Assembly: GCF_026239675.1 (NCBI RefSeq)
Contig: NZ_JAPIVQ010000006.1
Location: 372,001-436,000 of the forward strand
Length of the DNA stretch: 64,000 bases
Direction: 5' to 3'
Source: Pedobacter sp. PLR
Lineage (GTDB): Bacteria > Bacteroidota > Bacteroidia > Sphingobacteriales > Sphingobacteriaceae
In this document: piece after piece, positions 1-7,546 of the stretch
How positions within the stretch are numbered: position 1 is the first letter of the stretch
Layout of the letters: every line of letters begins with the position of its first letter
The notes under the pieces: generated by a model
Seen by the model: only the letters and a program-made list of their open reading frames with translations
Database searches by the model: none
Told to the model about the DNA's origin: nothing
Program-made: the position numbers and the translations under genes

Positions 1-254
1 CGGATCGTTCTAATGATGAATTCCATTACAATGACCTGAAAGGATACCTGGTTTCAGATGAAAATCATGGTGAACTTGGCGAAATTATCGAAGTAAATGA
101 ATACCCTCAGCAATTTGTCGCTACCGTGATTTATCAGGAAAAAGAAATCATGTTTCCACTTAATGACGACATGATCGTAGAGATTGATGAAGAAGAAAGT
201 ATCCTTCGTGTACACCTTCCTGATGGTTTGTTAGACATTTACCTCGAAAATTAA
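1..254 (+). CDS. rimM: Ribosome maturation factor RimM, C-terminal part
   Basis: This is the 3' end of a gene that enters from the left edge; the first complete codon is at position 3 and the stop is TAA at 252-254. The visible 83 residues end in DGLLDIYLEN, the typical end of the RimM PRC-barrel domain, and include the GELGEIIEV and MIVEIDEEE stretches of that barrel. RimM binds ribosomal protein S19 and helps mature the 30S head. It lies directly upstream of trmD, as in the widespread rpsP-rimM-trmD-rplS cluster. The N-terminal domain lies outside the window. Confidence 0.9.
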   Translation, partial: DRSNDEFHYNDLKGYLVSDENHGELGEIIEVNEYPQQFVATVIYQEKEIMFPLNDDMIVEIDEEESILRVHLPDGLLDIYLEN

Positions 255-256
255 AT

Positions 257-264
257 TATCTTTG
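257..264 (+). promoter_or_regulatory. Candidate -7 box TAnnTTTG for trmD
   Basis: TATCTTTG matches the Bacteroidota -7 consensus and ends 4 nt before the trmD ATG, so a transcript starting here would be nearly leaderless. No clear -33 TTG was found, and the box overlaps the rimM-trmD junction, so trmD may also be read from upstream. Confidence 0.4.
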
Positions 265-268
265 CCAC

Positions 269-946
269 ATGCGTTTTGACATCATATCTGTATTACCCGC
301 TTTATTGGACAGCCCTTTTGCACACTCTATTTTACAACGTGCGCAGACAAAAGGGATTGCCGAAATTGTAGTCCACAACCTTAGAGATTATTCTACCAAT
401 AAGCAAAAAAGTGTAGACGACTATCCTTATGGCGGGGGTAGTGGGATGGTGATGTCTATTCCGCCTTTTGCACGCTGTATCGAAGCTTTAAAAGCGGAAA
501 GAACGTATGATGAAATCATCTTTATGAGTCCTGATGGTGTTACTTTTAACCAGACGATTGCCAATGAGCTTTCAGGAAAAGAGAACATCATGATTTTATG
601 TGGCCATTATAAGGGCATAGACCAGCGTATAAGAGATTTATATGTGACCAGAGAGATATCTATCGGCGATTATGTGTTGTCTGGAGGAGAGCTGCCGGCA
701 GCTGTTCTCGTGGATGCGATCGTAAGGTTGATCCCTGGTGTCTTAAATGATGAAACTTCTGCATTATCAGATAGTTTTCAGGGTGAACTGCTGGATGCTC
801 CGGTATATACCCGTCCTGCTGAATGGGAAGGACATAAAGTACCGGATATCTTACTGAGTGGTCATGAGCAGAAAATCAACGAATGGCGCCACGAACAAGC
901 GGTGTTGCGCACTCAGCAACGCAGACCTGACCTGTTAACCGATTAA
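269..946 (+). CDS. trmD: tRNA (guanine-N1)-methyltransferase TrmD
   Basis: The enzyme transfers a methyl group from SAM to N1 of G37 in tRNAs that read CNN codons, preventing +1 frameshifting. Visible signatures are GGGSGM (about residues 55-60), LCGHYKGIDQR (110-120) and the SAM-binding trefoil-knot segment SIGDYVLSGGE (131-141). The aspartate in the following SDSF segment (about D168) is at the position of the catalytic Asp of the family. At 225 residues it is full length. It starts 14 nt after rimM; rplS, its usual downstream neighbour, is displaced by about 1.5 kb. Confidence 0.97.
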   Translation: MRFDIISVLPALLDSPFAHSILQRAQTKGIAEIVVHNLRDYSTNKQKSVDDYPYGGGSGMVMSIPPFARCIEALKAERTYDEIIFMSPDGVTFNQTIANELSGKENIMILCGHYKGIDQRIRDLYVTREISIGDYVLSGGELPAAVLVDAIVRLIPGVLNDETSALSDSFQGELLDAPVYTRPAEWEGHKVPDILLSGHEQKINEWRHEQAVLRTQQRRPDLLTD

Positions 947-960
947 TTCAGTAATCGGTT
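937..960 (+). terminator. Hairpin at the trmD stop codon
   Basis: A perfect 9-bp inverted repeat (937-945 with 952-960) spans the trmD stop codon with a 6-nt loop. There is no U-run after it, so it is a weak intrinsic terminator at best, or a 3'-end stability element. Confidence 0.4.
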
Positions 961-1467
961 CTCCAGTTAGTTTGCCGGTCGACTCCTCACTGGTTTTTAC
1001 TCAAAAGGGCAATAATCTTGTCTTGATCTTTAAATTGACCCCTTAAAGCTGCATTTAATTCTTTGCAGCTCATTAGAGCCTGCTTTACCTCGCTGTACTC
1101 AGTGTTAATGCTACCGTGCATACTTTTCTCTACCAGCTCAGTGATTGGCGCTACAGGCTCGCTAAAAAACATCGTCGGGGATACCTCCGGGATTTTCTCC
1201 ATCAATGCTATATCCGGTGTCTGATGGATTCTGAAGTCAGACTCAATTTATTCCGTCATGAGTACGACCCATTTTCCCTGCCAGTCAGAGGAATGGTCGC
1301 TCTTCTTCCTTAAAATTCCGACAACTACATTTTTTAGGCTCATAAAAAAACAGGAATGTTTGATGTTATTGCTAAAAATAATAAGTATTTTAGTTGTAGT
1401 AAATTATATATTTCAAATCATAAATTTGACAATTATACACTTTAAATATTATTTTTTTTATAAAGAT
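947..1467. other. Interval between trmD and the first small paralogue
   Basis: Apart from the possible minus-strand remnant at 987-1202, nothing convincing is coded here. Positions 1330-1467 are strongly AT-rich and probably hold the promoter of the small gene at 1468, but I could not place a confident -7 box. Confidence 0.5.
987..1202 (-). pseudogene. Possible remnant of a regulator C-terminus, or a 71-residue orphan
   Basis: From ATG at 1202 this minus-strand frame encodes 71 residues. The last 30 (KQALMSCKELNAALRGQFK and following) look like the coiled-coil tail that ends many Bacteroidota XRE-type regulators. The same frame stays open upstream to a stop at 1248-1250 without another ATG and without a helix-turn-helix. 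That suggests a decayed 3' fragment rather than an intact gene, but a small real gene cannot be excluded. I recognise no family. Confidence 0.3.
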
Positions 1468-1749
1468 ATGACCGAAAACCCTAAAAAGTATAAAATTAAC
1501 GATTATCTCTATCAGCTCGCTGTGAAAGACTATAGAAAGGCGATACAGACGCTTCCTAAAATTTTAGATATTTCTCTAAATACTTTTCATAATTACCGGA
1601 ATATTTTAGGAAACGAAACGCAGGACATCCCTTATGAAAAGGTTGTGATGATGGAGCAGCTTTTTGGCATGGAGCCCGGGAGCTTAAGAACACAGCCAAT
1701 TGAGGTAAGTAATCTTAAAGATTTCCTGCAACCCATTCTGAAAAGTTAA
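1468..1749 (+). CDS. Small conserved protein, paralogue 1 (NTFHNYR family)
   Basis: I chose ATG 1468 (93 residues), because upstream sequence in the same frame is AT-rich and low in complexity, and because similarity to the gene at 1963 starts here. Shared features are a KYKI start, a predicted helical region with PK.L.I..NTFHNYR at about residues 30-46, DIPY, a helix ending in FGME.G.L, and PIE near the end. The helix-helix pattern resembles a Cro-like DNA-binding fold, but no database family is recognised and the function is unknown. It lies with its paralogue between trmD and rplS. Confidence 0.65.
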   Translation: MTENPKKYKINDYLYQLAVKDYRKAIQTLPKILDISLNTFHNYRNILGNETQDIPYEKVVMMEQLFGMEPGSLRTQPIEVSNLKDFLQPILKS

Positions 1750-1829
1750 TCTGGAATGCCTGGTCCCTGATGCTTTAACGGGGGTAAAACACCTGTTTTG
1801 AATTCTTTTAGTGACAATAAGTACGCTAA

Positions 1830-1867
1830 ATAGAAATAAATTATGTTTAGTCGGCGCTTATTTCTAT
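1830..1867. repeat. 10-bp inverted repeat upstream of small paralogue 2
   Basis: ATAGAAATAA at 1830-1839 is repeated in perfect inverse orientation at 1858-1867, separated by 18 nt. It lies about 100 nt upstream of the second small gene and could be an operator or a 5'-UTR stem. A related GAAATAAATT direct repeat follows near 1893. Confidence 0.4.
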
Positions 1868-1962
1868 AATTGCAATGTGATAATTGTGTAATTGGAAATA
1901 AATTGTATTTATTATCAGCGAAAATAAATTTTCAGTTGCTAAACCACAAAACCGAAAAAATA

Positions 1963-2259
1963 ATGGAAGAACTAAGGAAGTACAAAATTGAAGAAGAGAT
2001 GAACAAGTTGAATCTTAAGAGTTACAAAGCTGCGAGCAGATTAATTCCTAAATACCTGAACATTGCTTTTAATACCTTTCACAATTATAGAAAGCTACCC
2101 TTAGATGGGAAGGCTGATATTCCTTATGCGACGGTCATTCTGCTGGAGGGAATTTTCGGAATGGAGCGTGGTGAGCTCGCCAATTATCCTATAGAAAGGA
2201 AGAGTCTGGCTACCCTTATTGCTGAAGAGGTCGCTGAGGAGGAAAATGCCGGAATTTAA
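1963..2259 (+). CDS. Small conserved protein, paralogue 2 (NTFHNYR family)
   Basis: Encodes 98 residues from ATG 1963. It aligns end to end with the product of 1468-1749: KYKI, PKYLNIAFNTFHNYR, ADIPYATVILLEGIFGMERGEL, PIERKSL. The C-terminus differs, ending in an acidic tail (EEVAEEENAGI). The pair probably arose by tandem duplication. The conserved core is helical and could bind DNA or a partner protein, which is inference. The AT-rich upstream region holds an inverted repeat (1830-1867). The longer open frame upstream of 1963 is low complexity and not conserved in the paralogue. Confidence 0.65.
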   Translation: MEELRKYKIEEEMNKLNLKSYKAASRLIPKYLNIAFNTFHNYRKLPLDGKADIPYATVILLEGIFGMERGELANYPIERKSLATLIAEEVAEEENAGI

Positions 2260-2334
2260 TTTACCAACATTGCTGGTAGTCAAATCTCTAAAAAATAATT
2301 TTTAGTGCAAAAACGCCTTTGCAGTGCGTTTAAT

Positions 2335-2377
2335 TGTGGAAATGCCAAAGAATGGAATGTGGAAATGTCAAAGAATG
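2335..2377. repeat. Tandem 20-nt direct repeat before rplS
   Basis: Two copies of a 20-nt unit (2335-2354 and 2358-2377) differ at one base (TGTGGAAATG-C/T-CAAAGAATG); a third partial copy (TGTGGAAA) begins at 2376. The period is 23 nt. It lies just upstream of the presumed rplS promoter. Confidence 0.6.
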
Positions 2378-2420
2378 TGGAAAAAAACAGAAATCGCTTT
2401 CATTTATAAAAAATAATTCC

Positions 2421-2457
2421 TAATATTGCAGTCCGATTTTAAACAACAAAAAGTCGG
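2421..2457 (+). promoter_or_regulatory. rplS promoter box and leader hairpin
   Basis: TAATATTG (2421-2428) is one base from the TAnnTTTG -7 consensus. It is followed by a leader with a possible stem: CCGATTTT from 2433 pairs with AAAA and TCGG (2454-2457) with a single bulged G. A hairpin in the short leader of a ribosomal-protein gene could serve autoregulation by L19; that role is inference. Confidence 0.35.
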
Positions 2458-2474
2458 CTTAATAGCTTAAAATC

Positions 2475-2822
2475 ATGGATTTAGTAAAATTTGTTGAAGA
2501 GCAGGTAATCGCAAAAAATGAGTTTCCTGCATTCAAATCAGGAGATACAGTGAGTGTTCACTATAAAATTCGCGAAGGTAATAAAGAACGTATTCAAATT
2601 TACCAAGGTGTAGTATTACAACGTAATAGTGTAGGTGCTAATGAAACGTTTACTGTTCGTAAAATGTCTAATGGTATTGGTGTGGAACGTATATTCCCTA
2701 TCAATTCGCCTAATATCGCTAAAATAGAGGTTAACAGCCACGGTAAGGTTCGCAGAGCGAAATTATTCTATCTACGTGAATTAACTGGTAAAGCAGCTCG
2801 TATCAAATCTAGAAGAGTTTAA
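2475..2822 (+). CDS. rplS: 50S ribosomal protein L19
   Basis: At 115 residues this is a full-length L19, with the family signatures FKSGDTVSVHYKIREG, RIQIYQGVVLQR, ETFTVRKMSNGIGVERIFP and a C-terminal KVRRAKLFYLRELTGKAARI. L19 sits at the subunit interface near bridge B8. The gene has its own presumed leader and a strong terminator directly downstream, so it is probably transcribed as a single gene here rather than with trmD. Confidence 0.97.
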   Translation: MDLVKFVEEQVIAKNEFPAFKSGDTVSVHYKIREGNKERIQIYQGVVLQRNSVGANETFTVRKMSNGIGVERIFPINSPNIAKIEVNSHGKVRRAKLFYLRELTGKAARIKSRRV

Positions 2823-2848
2823 TCTCATCTAGTCAAAAAGCATAATAG

Positions 2849-2879
2849 CCTTCCCGATCCCAATCGGGGAGGTTTTTTT
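2849..2879 (+). terminator. Intrinsic terminator of rplS
   Basis: A 10-bp stem (2849-2858 with 2863-2872, one G-T pair) with a 4-nt loop is followed by seven T residues. Confidence 0.9.
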
Positions 2880-2880
2880 G

Positions 2881-3918
2881 TTCTCTTCTTGAAAGAGGTG
2901 TTTTCTGTATCTGTGCTGTATTTGCCGTATTTAATTTCTGCAAAGCCGCATCATAGTATCCATTTTGCATTTATTGTGATCTGTTAGGTTTAATGTACCT
3001 GTTACATTAAACAGGTATGCGTGTTCAATTACCTTTAGGTGATTTACGCCCGATACCTCAATCAGGGATACCAGGGAAAACCTTTTAAAATTCAGGTAAA
3101 AGAGCTGAAATTCTTTTTGAATGAAAGGATAAACCACCTGGGCCAAAGGCTTAAGGGAGGCTTAATTCGTTCTATGATCATGCTGCCGGTAACGGTGACA
3201 GAACAGTTTACGCCAAGGCGGAAATTTGTATGAAATACCCATGAAGTCATTCCGGTTACGGAGTACAATGACTTATGGCGCCCTTATGCGGGGTAATCAA
3301 TGGCCATTCCCTGGCCGGAGACAATGAGCGGATCCTTCAGATCGGCCAGCTACATTTTGGTGTCTATAAAGTTTTGAAAAAATCCACATATCCCGAACGA
3401 AAAACACGCGGGTATTTTCCAATTCTATCCCATTTAAATTACAAGTAAAGCACTCCGGAACAATAACTCCGCAATCCCTTGCCTCTACCACTGCTTTAGG
3501 CCTCGTTTAGCGACCCGAGCCAGATTAAATGACCTCTTATAGTCTGACTTGGTTAATTGCGGTATAAACGTTCTTTTGCTGATGGGCAAACCTTCGAGTG
3601 TCTGAAAAGAACTAGCCTCCTTTTTTTCTTAAATCCTACACAATATCAAGGACAGTAAATGCATGTTCTAGTCCTGTAAATCGATAGCTATTCTTGTTTT
3701 ACTGCAAATTCCTACAGAACCTTAATTAGTCACAAAAATCAGTCATTCTCCGAAGAGGCATAGAAGGTTTTGCGTTCCTTCAACGCAAAGCTTTCAGCCG
3801 ATGAAGAGTGATGGCTGATTTTTAGACCTTCAATAACTCTACTTAGCCCTGGCTATTCGCTATTCAAGTTTTGGCTGGACCCTATTGAGCTGCCTCCTGA
3901 CAAAAAAAAAATAACCAC
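2881..3918. other. Gene-poor interval of about 1 kb
   Basis: No reading frame here looks like a conserved gene; the three frames above 60 codons (2931-3146 minus, 3039-3233 plus, 3297-3491 minus) are unrecognised. Visible structure: overlapping inverted repeats at 2989-3016, a perfect 8-bp hairpin at 3769-3789, and a 6-bp stem followed by TTTTT at 3794-3823 that could be a plus-strand terminator. The stretch may be a decayed insertion or hold a small RNA; neither is shown. Confidence 0.5.
2989..3016. repeat. Overlapping inverted repeats
   Basis: TTTAATGTA (2989-2997) pairs with TACATTAAA (3003-3011), and ACCTGT (2997-3002) pairs with ACAGGT (3011-3016). The two alternative hairpins are mutually exclusive. 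No clear adjacent gene is controlled. Confidence 0.4.
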
Positions 3919-3950
3919 AAAAAAAACGACGCTCTATAATAGAACGTCGT
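3919..3950 (-). terminator. Terminator of the GT51-hpt-psd operon
   Basis: Read on the minus strand, ACGACG pairs with CGTCGT, with one mismatch and then four more pairs around a 3-nt loop, followed by a run of eight T. It lies 23 nt beyond the psd stop. Confidence 0.85.
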
Positions 3951-3973
3951 ACAAATATTTTAGATAGTACTAA

Positions 3974-4633
3974 TTAGCTCAACTCTGCTAACACAGTAAT
4001 ACCACCTTTTACAACTTCGTCAAGTTGAAGATTAACCTTAGTCCCAAGTGGTAAAAAGATATCCACTCTTGAACCGAATTTGATAAAACCAAACTCTTCT
4101 GATTGTTTAACCTGATCACCTTCTTTCACATACCATACGATACGTCTGGCAAGGGCACCGGCGATCTGTCTGAACAACACCGGAGTACCATTAGCATGCT
4201 CAACTACAACCGTTGTGCGTTCGTTTTCGGTAGAAGACTTAGGATTCCATGCGGCAAGGTATTTACCAGGATGGTATTTAAAGAACTTTACTACACCAGA
4301 AATGGGGTTTCTGTTAATATGTACGTTTACCGGAGACATAAAAATAGACACCTGAATCCTTTTGTCTTTGAAATATTCACCTTCTTCAGTCTCTTCAATC
4401 ACGACAACCTTACCATCTGCCGGGCAAATTACTTTGTTGTCGGCAGTAACAAACTGTCTGCTAGGGTTCCTGAAAAACTGTAAAACAGTAACAAACAGGG
4501 CAAATGATAATATATATACGAACCAGGTTAACCAGGTAATGTCTGCAAATTTATAATCGATGAAAGCGTTCAATACAAAGATGAACAGCAATGATACGGC
4601 AATGGTAGTGTAACCTTCTTTATGTATGGTCAT
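3974..4633 (-). CDS. psd: Phosphatidylserine decarboxylase proenzyme (short, archaeal-type)
   Basis: Decarboxylates phosphatidylserine to phosphatidylethanolamine at the inner membrane. The 219-residue proenzyme has hydrophobic segments at about 8-25 and 33-53, PADGKV (71-76), MSPVNVHINR (99-108) and the self-cleavage motif FGSRVD (186-191). Cleavage before S188 gives the pyruvoyl cofactor. GSR rather than GST and the short length are typical of the archaeal-like subfamily common in Bacteroidota. It is the last gene of a minus-strand operon, 49 nt after hpt. Confidence 0.94.
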   Translation of the reverse strand: MTIHKEGYTTIAVSLLFIFVLNAFIDYKFADITWLTWFVYILSFALFVTVLQFFRNPSRQFVTADNKVICPADGKVVVIEETEEGEYFKDKRIQVSIFMSPVNVHINRNPISGVVKFFKYHPGKYLAAWNPKSSTENERTTVVVEHANGTPVLFRQIAGALARRIVWYVKEGDQVKQSEEFGFIKFGSRVDIFLPLGTKVNLQLDEVVKGGITVLAELS

Positions 4634-4682
4634 TGGTGATGGGGAGTATTAGTTTCTACAAAAGTGATAAAAAAATATAACA

Positions 4683-5240
4683 TTAAGGTAAAGGGCTTGC
4701 AACAGTTTTAACCGTGTAGATATGGTTAAGGTTTCTGCCATGGCCATTATAATCCAGACCGTAGCCTACAACAAACTCATTGGCAATCTCAAAGCCGACA
4801 TATTCCAGCTCATCAATAGGCGCTTTAAGGGCGTCTGGTTTCAGCAGAAGGGAGCAAACGCTCACAGAAGCTGGTGCCTGTTTGTAGATCTCTTTAAGGA
4901 TATAACTCAGGGTAAAACCGGTATCAACAATATCTTCGACAATGATAATATCGCGACCTTTCAGGTTCTCCGGTAAACCGAATACTTCTTTAATCTCGCC
5001 GGTACTTTCTGTGTCTTTATAAGAGGAAACGCGGATAAAGGCCATTTCGCAGGGAACTGTAATCTCTTTTACCAGGTCGGCCATAAATAAAAAACTACCA
5101 TTTAAAACCCCGATAAAGAGGGGACAGCGGTTTTCATAATCAACATTCATTTGTATACCAATCAAGCGGGTACGTTTCAGAATGTTGTCATTTTCCAGTA
5201 GGATATTGAACTCCTTATCTAGTACTTTAATCGTGTTCAT
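4683..5240 (-). CDS. hpt: Hypoxanthine phosphoribosyltransferase
   Basis: Salvages hypoxanthine or guanine with PRPP to IMP or GMP in the cytosol. The 185-residue protein carries the PRPP-binding loop VEDIVDTGFT (101-110) and an upstream GVLNGSFLFMADL segment that forms the pyrophosphate loop; VGFEIANEFVVGYGLDYN is the usual late-domain signature. It starts 18 nt after the AsmA-like/GT51 gene and precedes psd, so the three are probably co-transcribed. Hpt and psd have no obvious functional link. Confidence 0.94.
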   Translation of the reverse strand: MNTIKVLDKEFNILLENDNILKRTRLIGIQMNVDYENRCPLFIGVLNGSFLFMADLVKEITVPCEMAFIRVSSYKDTESTGEIKEVFGLPENLKGRDIIIVEDIVDTGFTLSYILKEIYKQAPASVSVCSLLLKPDALKAPIDELEYVGFEIANEFVVGYGLDYNGHGRNLNHIYTVKTVASPLP

Positions 5241-5258
5241 ATTTTTCTTTTTGGAGCT

Positions 5259-7430
5259 TTAACCGTTTCCTTTGGACTGCTCCAATTGTTTTTCCAACTC
5301 TTGTTCCCGCTTCTTCTGTTCTCTTTTTTCCTGTCTCAACTGCTTTTTCGTCTTTTGAACACTATCAGGTTTGATGGCGGGTTTGGAGGTCGTATCCTTT
5401 TTTGCACCACCAAAAATCCGGTCGAACAAGCTTTTAGACTCATCATTGGTTTCTATGGCGGGAAGAGGATCGTCATTATCGAAGGCAGAAGTATCTACTG
5501 CTGTCGTATCAGGCAATAAATACTGTCTTAATGCAGGCCTCAATTGGACATTATAGAAGCCGTATGCACTGCTGTCTCTAGGTGTTAAACCACGATTGGC
5601 CATGATATTTCCTATATATTTAAAGTAGGGGTGTAGGTAATCTTTCAGGCTACCATCCCCTTTAAATTTAAACAAAGCAATCTTTGGACGCGGAACGATA
5701 TTGGCCAGGAATATCCCTTCACCGATATTCAGGTCTGAAGGTCTTTTTCCAAAGTAATAGCGTGTGGCCTCACCGATACCATATACATTAGATCCCATTT
5801 CGATGATATTGAAATAGACTTCCAACATCCTGTTTTTACTAATCAGGCGGTTATTTTCTATCAGCCATACAATCAGAATCTCTTCTGCTTTTCTGGCCAG
5901 TGTTTTTTGTCTGCTTAGGAATATGTTTTTTACCAGCTGCATAGAAATCGTACTGCCACCCCTGACAAATTTCTTCTCCTTGAAATTTACGGCAAAAGAC
6001 TTGCGGAAAGACTCTTGTACAAATCCCTTATGGGTAAAGAACGAAGGGTCCTCGGAAGTAAGGATCGCATTTTTGAAATTGCTGGACACCTGGGAAAGTG
6101 GTGTATAGTTCGGGTTCGAAGGACCGATCATGATGTCACGCATTGGCTTCCCACGTTCATAAGGTGTATAAACAAAGTCTTTGTTGATCTTTTGAAGATT
6201 TGTTTTGCCCCATTTCAGGATTTTGAAATTTACCGGCGTAAGTCCGGAGTTAAATTTCACACTGTCCGGCATTGAGCTGTCCAGGTAAAAGTTAAGCGCA
6301 TATTTTACCTTACCACTTACCTGCAAACCGTCCAGCGACTCAAACAATCCCTGCGGAAACGCATTCAGCATTCCCTGTGCATCCTGTTCCGGAGCCTGTA
6401 ATTTTACCTCATAAATTTTATTCGGAGATAGTGTATATTTCAGGTAAGGATGAACCATTGCATTTTTAATATACACGGTTGATGAACTGTCCAGGGCTAT
6501 ATAATTCGGACCGATGCGCATATCGGCATCAATCTTTGCATCCGCAATAACGATATCATTGGAAGCAACTTTCGGATGGTTCAGCAATAGGTTTTTTACA
6601 GCCCATGATCCTTTAATCTTGAAATCATCACCACTATAATCGGCACTTTTCATTTCTGTCCTTACCGTATCAAAGCTGAACTTCGTTTTAAATCTGTTTT
6701 CCAGGTAAGGAAGGTCTACCTTTTTGTGATCGGCAAAAAGCATCACATCCAGCTGTTTTTTGCCTGGATATACGGAACCATTCACATGCCAGGTCGCATA
6801 ATTATCGTTCACTTTAATGGTTGATTGTAAATCTCCATCGCTGATAGTAGCTGTAGTAGTTAAAAAGCTCAGCTTTGCAGTGTCATTGTCATTGATCCGG
6901 AGCATCAGGTCTTTCAGCTCCATATGATCAGGAATTTTATATAAAACCTGGTTCAAAAGGTTATGTGCGAGATCTGCAAGGTCTGATTTTTTGGTGCTGA
7001 CTGTGTCTTTCTTTTTACGTTTCAATAAGAAATCCAGGTTGCTCAGCGAATCTTTAAATACCACATTTAAGGTTCCTTTATTCAGGATGATTTCCGACAG
7101 CTTCACATTTCCAAAGATCAGCGGGAATAGCTTTACACCAACCGTGAAATCATCAACAGTTGCCAGTGTATCGCGGTCCTTTGGCACCACAGAGATATTC
7201 GTGAGGTGCACGGTGCTCAGTCCGCTGAAACCATAGCTCCCGATTTTAAGGTCCAGGCTGTAGTCTTTATCGGCTTTAGCAATGGCTTTCGCCATCATTT
7301 TTTGTAACAAAGCGTCCCTTTTACTATAGGCAATACCGCCTACAATAACAGAAATCAAAAGAAAAACTCCAAACACCCAGGCACCAATTTTTATATATTT
7401 TTTGGGGATGTTAATTTTGGGAAGTTGCAT
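5259..7430 (-). CDS. AsmA-like / GT51 peptidoglycan glycosyltransferase fusion
   Basis: Encodes 723 residues. A membrane anchor (about 13-33) is followed by a roughly 400-residue AsmA/DUF748-like region (alternating strands, GSYGFSGLSTVHLTNISV near the start). A GT51 domain follows at about 445-590, with the catalytic Glu motif EDPSFFTHKGF (460-470), RGGSTISMQLVKNIF (490-504) and the RKAEEILIVWLIE helix. The C-terminus is Lys/Glu/Gln-rich and charged. There is no penicillin-binding transpeptidase domain. It should polymerise lipid II into glycan strands in the periplasm; the AsmA-like part may act in envelope lipid traffic or as a spacer (inference). It is first in the operon with hpt and psd. 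Confidence 0.88.
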   Translation of the reverse strand: MQLPKINIPKKYIKIGAWVFGVFLLISVIVGGIAYSKRDALLQKMMAKAIAKADKDYSLDLKIGSYGFSGLSTVHLTNISVVPKDRDTLATVDDFTVGVKLFPLIFGNVKLSEIILNKGTLNVVFKDSLSNLDFLLKRKKKDTVSTKKSDLADLAHNLLNQVLYKIPDHMELKDLMLRINDNDTAKLSFLTTTATISDGDLQSTIKVNDNYATWHVNGSVYPGKKQLDVMLFADHKKVDLPYLENRFKTKFSFDTVRTEMKSADYSGDDFKIKGSWAVKNLLLNHPKVASNDIVIADAKIDADMRIGPNYIALDSSSTVYIKNAMVHPYLKYTLSPNKIYEVKLQAPEQDAQGMLNAFPQGLFESLDGLQVSGKVKYALNFYLDSSMPDSVKFNSGLTPVNFKILKWGKTNLQKINKDFVYTPYERGKPMRDIMIGPSNPNYTPLSQVSSNFKNAILTSEDPSFFTHKGFVQESFRKSFAVNFKEKKFVRGGSTISMQLVKNIFLSRQKTLARKAEEILIVWLIENNRLISKNRMLEVYFNIIEMGSNVYGIGEATRYYFGKRPSDLNIGEGIFLANIVPRPKIALFKFKGDGSLKDYLHPYFKYIGNIMANRGLTPRDSSAYGFYNVQLRPALRQYLLPDTTAVDTSAFDNDDPLPAIETNDESKSLFDRIFGGAKKDTTSKPAIKPDSVQKTKKQLRQEKREQKKREQELEKQLEQSKGNG

Positions 7431-7534
7431 ACGGTAAAGTAGATATAATTGCTAAACGTTAAACGCAAATGTTTATTTCGTGTTAAAATTACACTTAAAA
7501 AGCCTAAAGTCAATTAATTGTGGCCGTCTTTTGT

Positions 7535-7542
7535 TAATTTTG
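7535..7542 (+). promoter_or_regulatory. Candidate -7 box TAATTTTG for mrp
   Basis: Matches TAnnTTTG and ends 4 nt before the ATG of the Mrp gene. This implies a leaderless or nearly leaderless transcript, divergent from the operon on the other strand. Confidence 0.45.
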
Positions 7543-7546
7543 GCTA

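Noticed and set aside
1258..1467. N-terminal extension of the first small paralogue
   Set aside because: The extension is AT-rich, not conserved in the paralogue, and similarity begins at ATG 1468.
3039..3491. Possible small genes in the gene-poor stretch (3039-3233 plus, 3297-3491 minus)
   Set aside because: No recognisable motif, no start signals and no link to neighbours; counted as non-coding or decayed.
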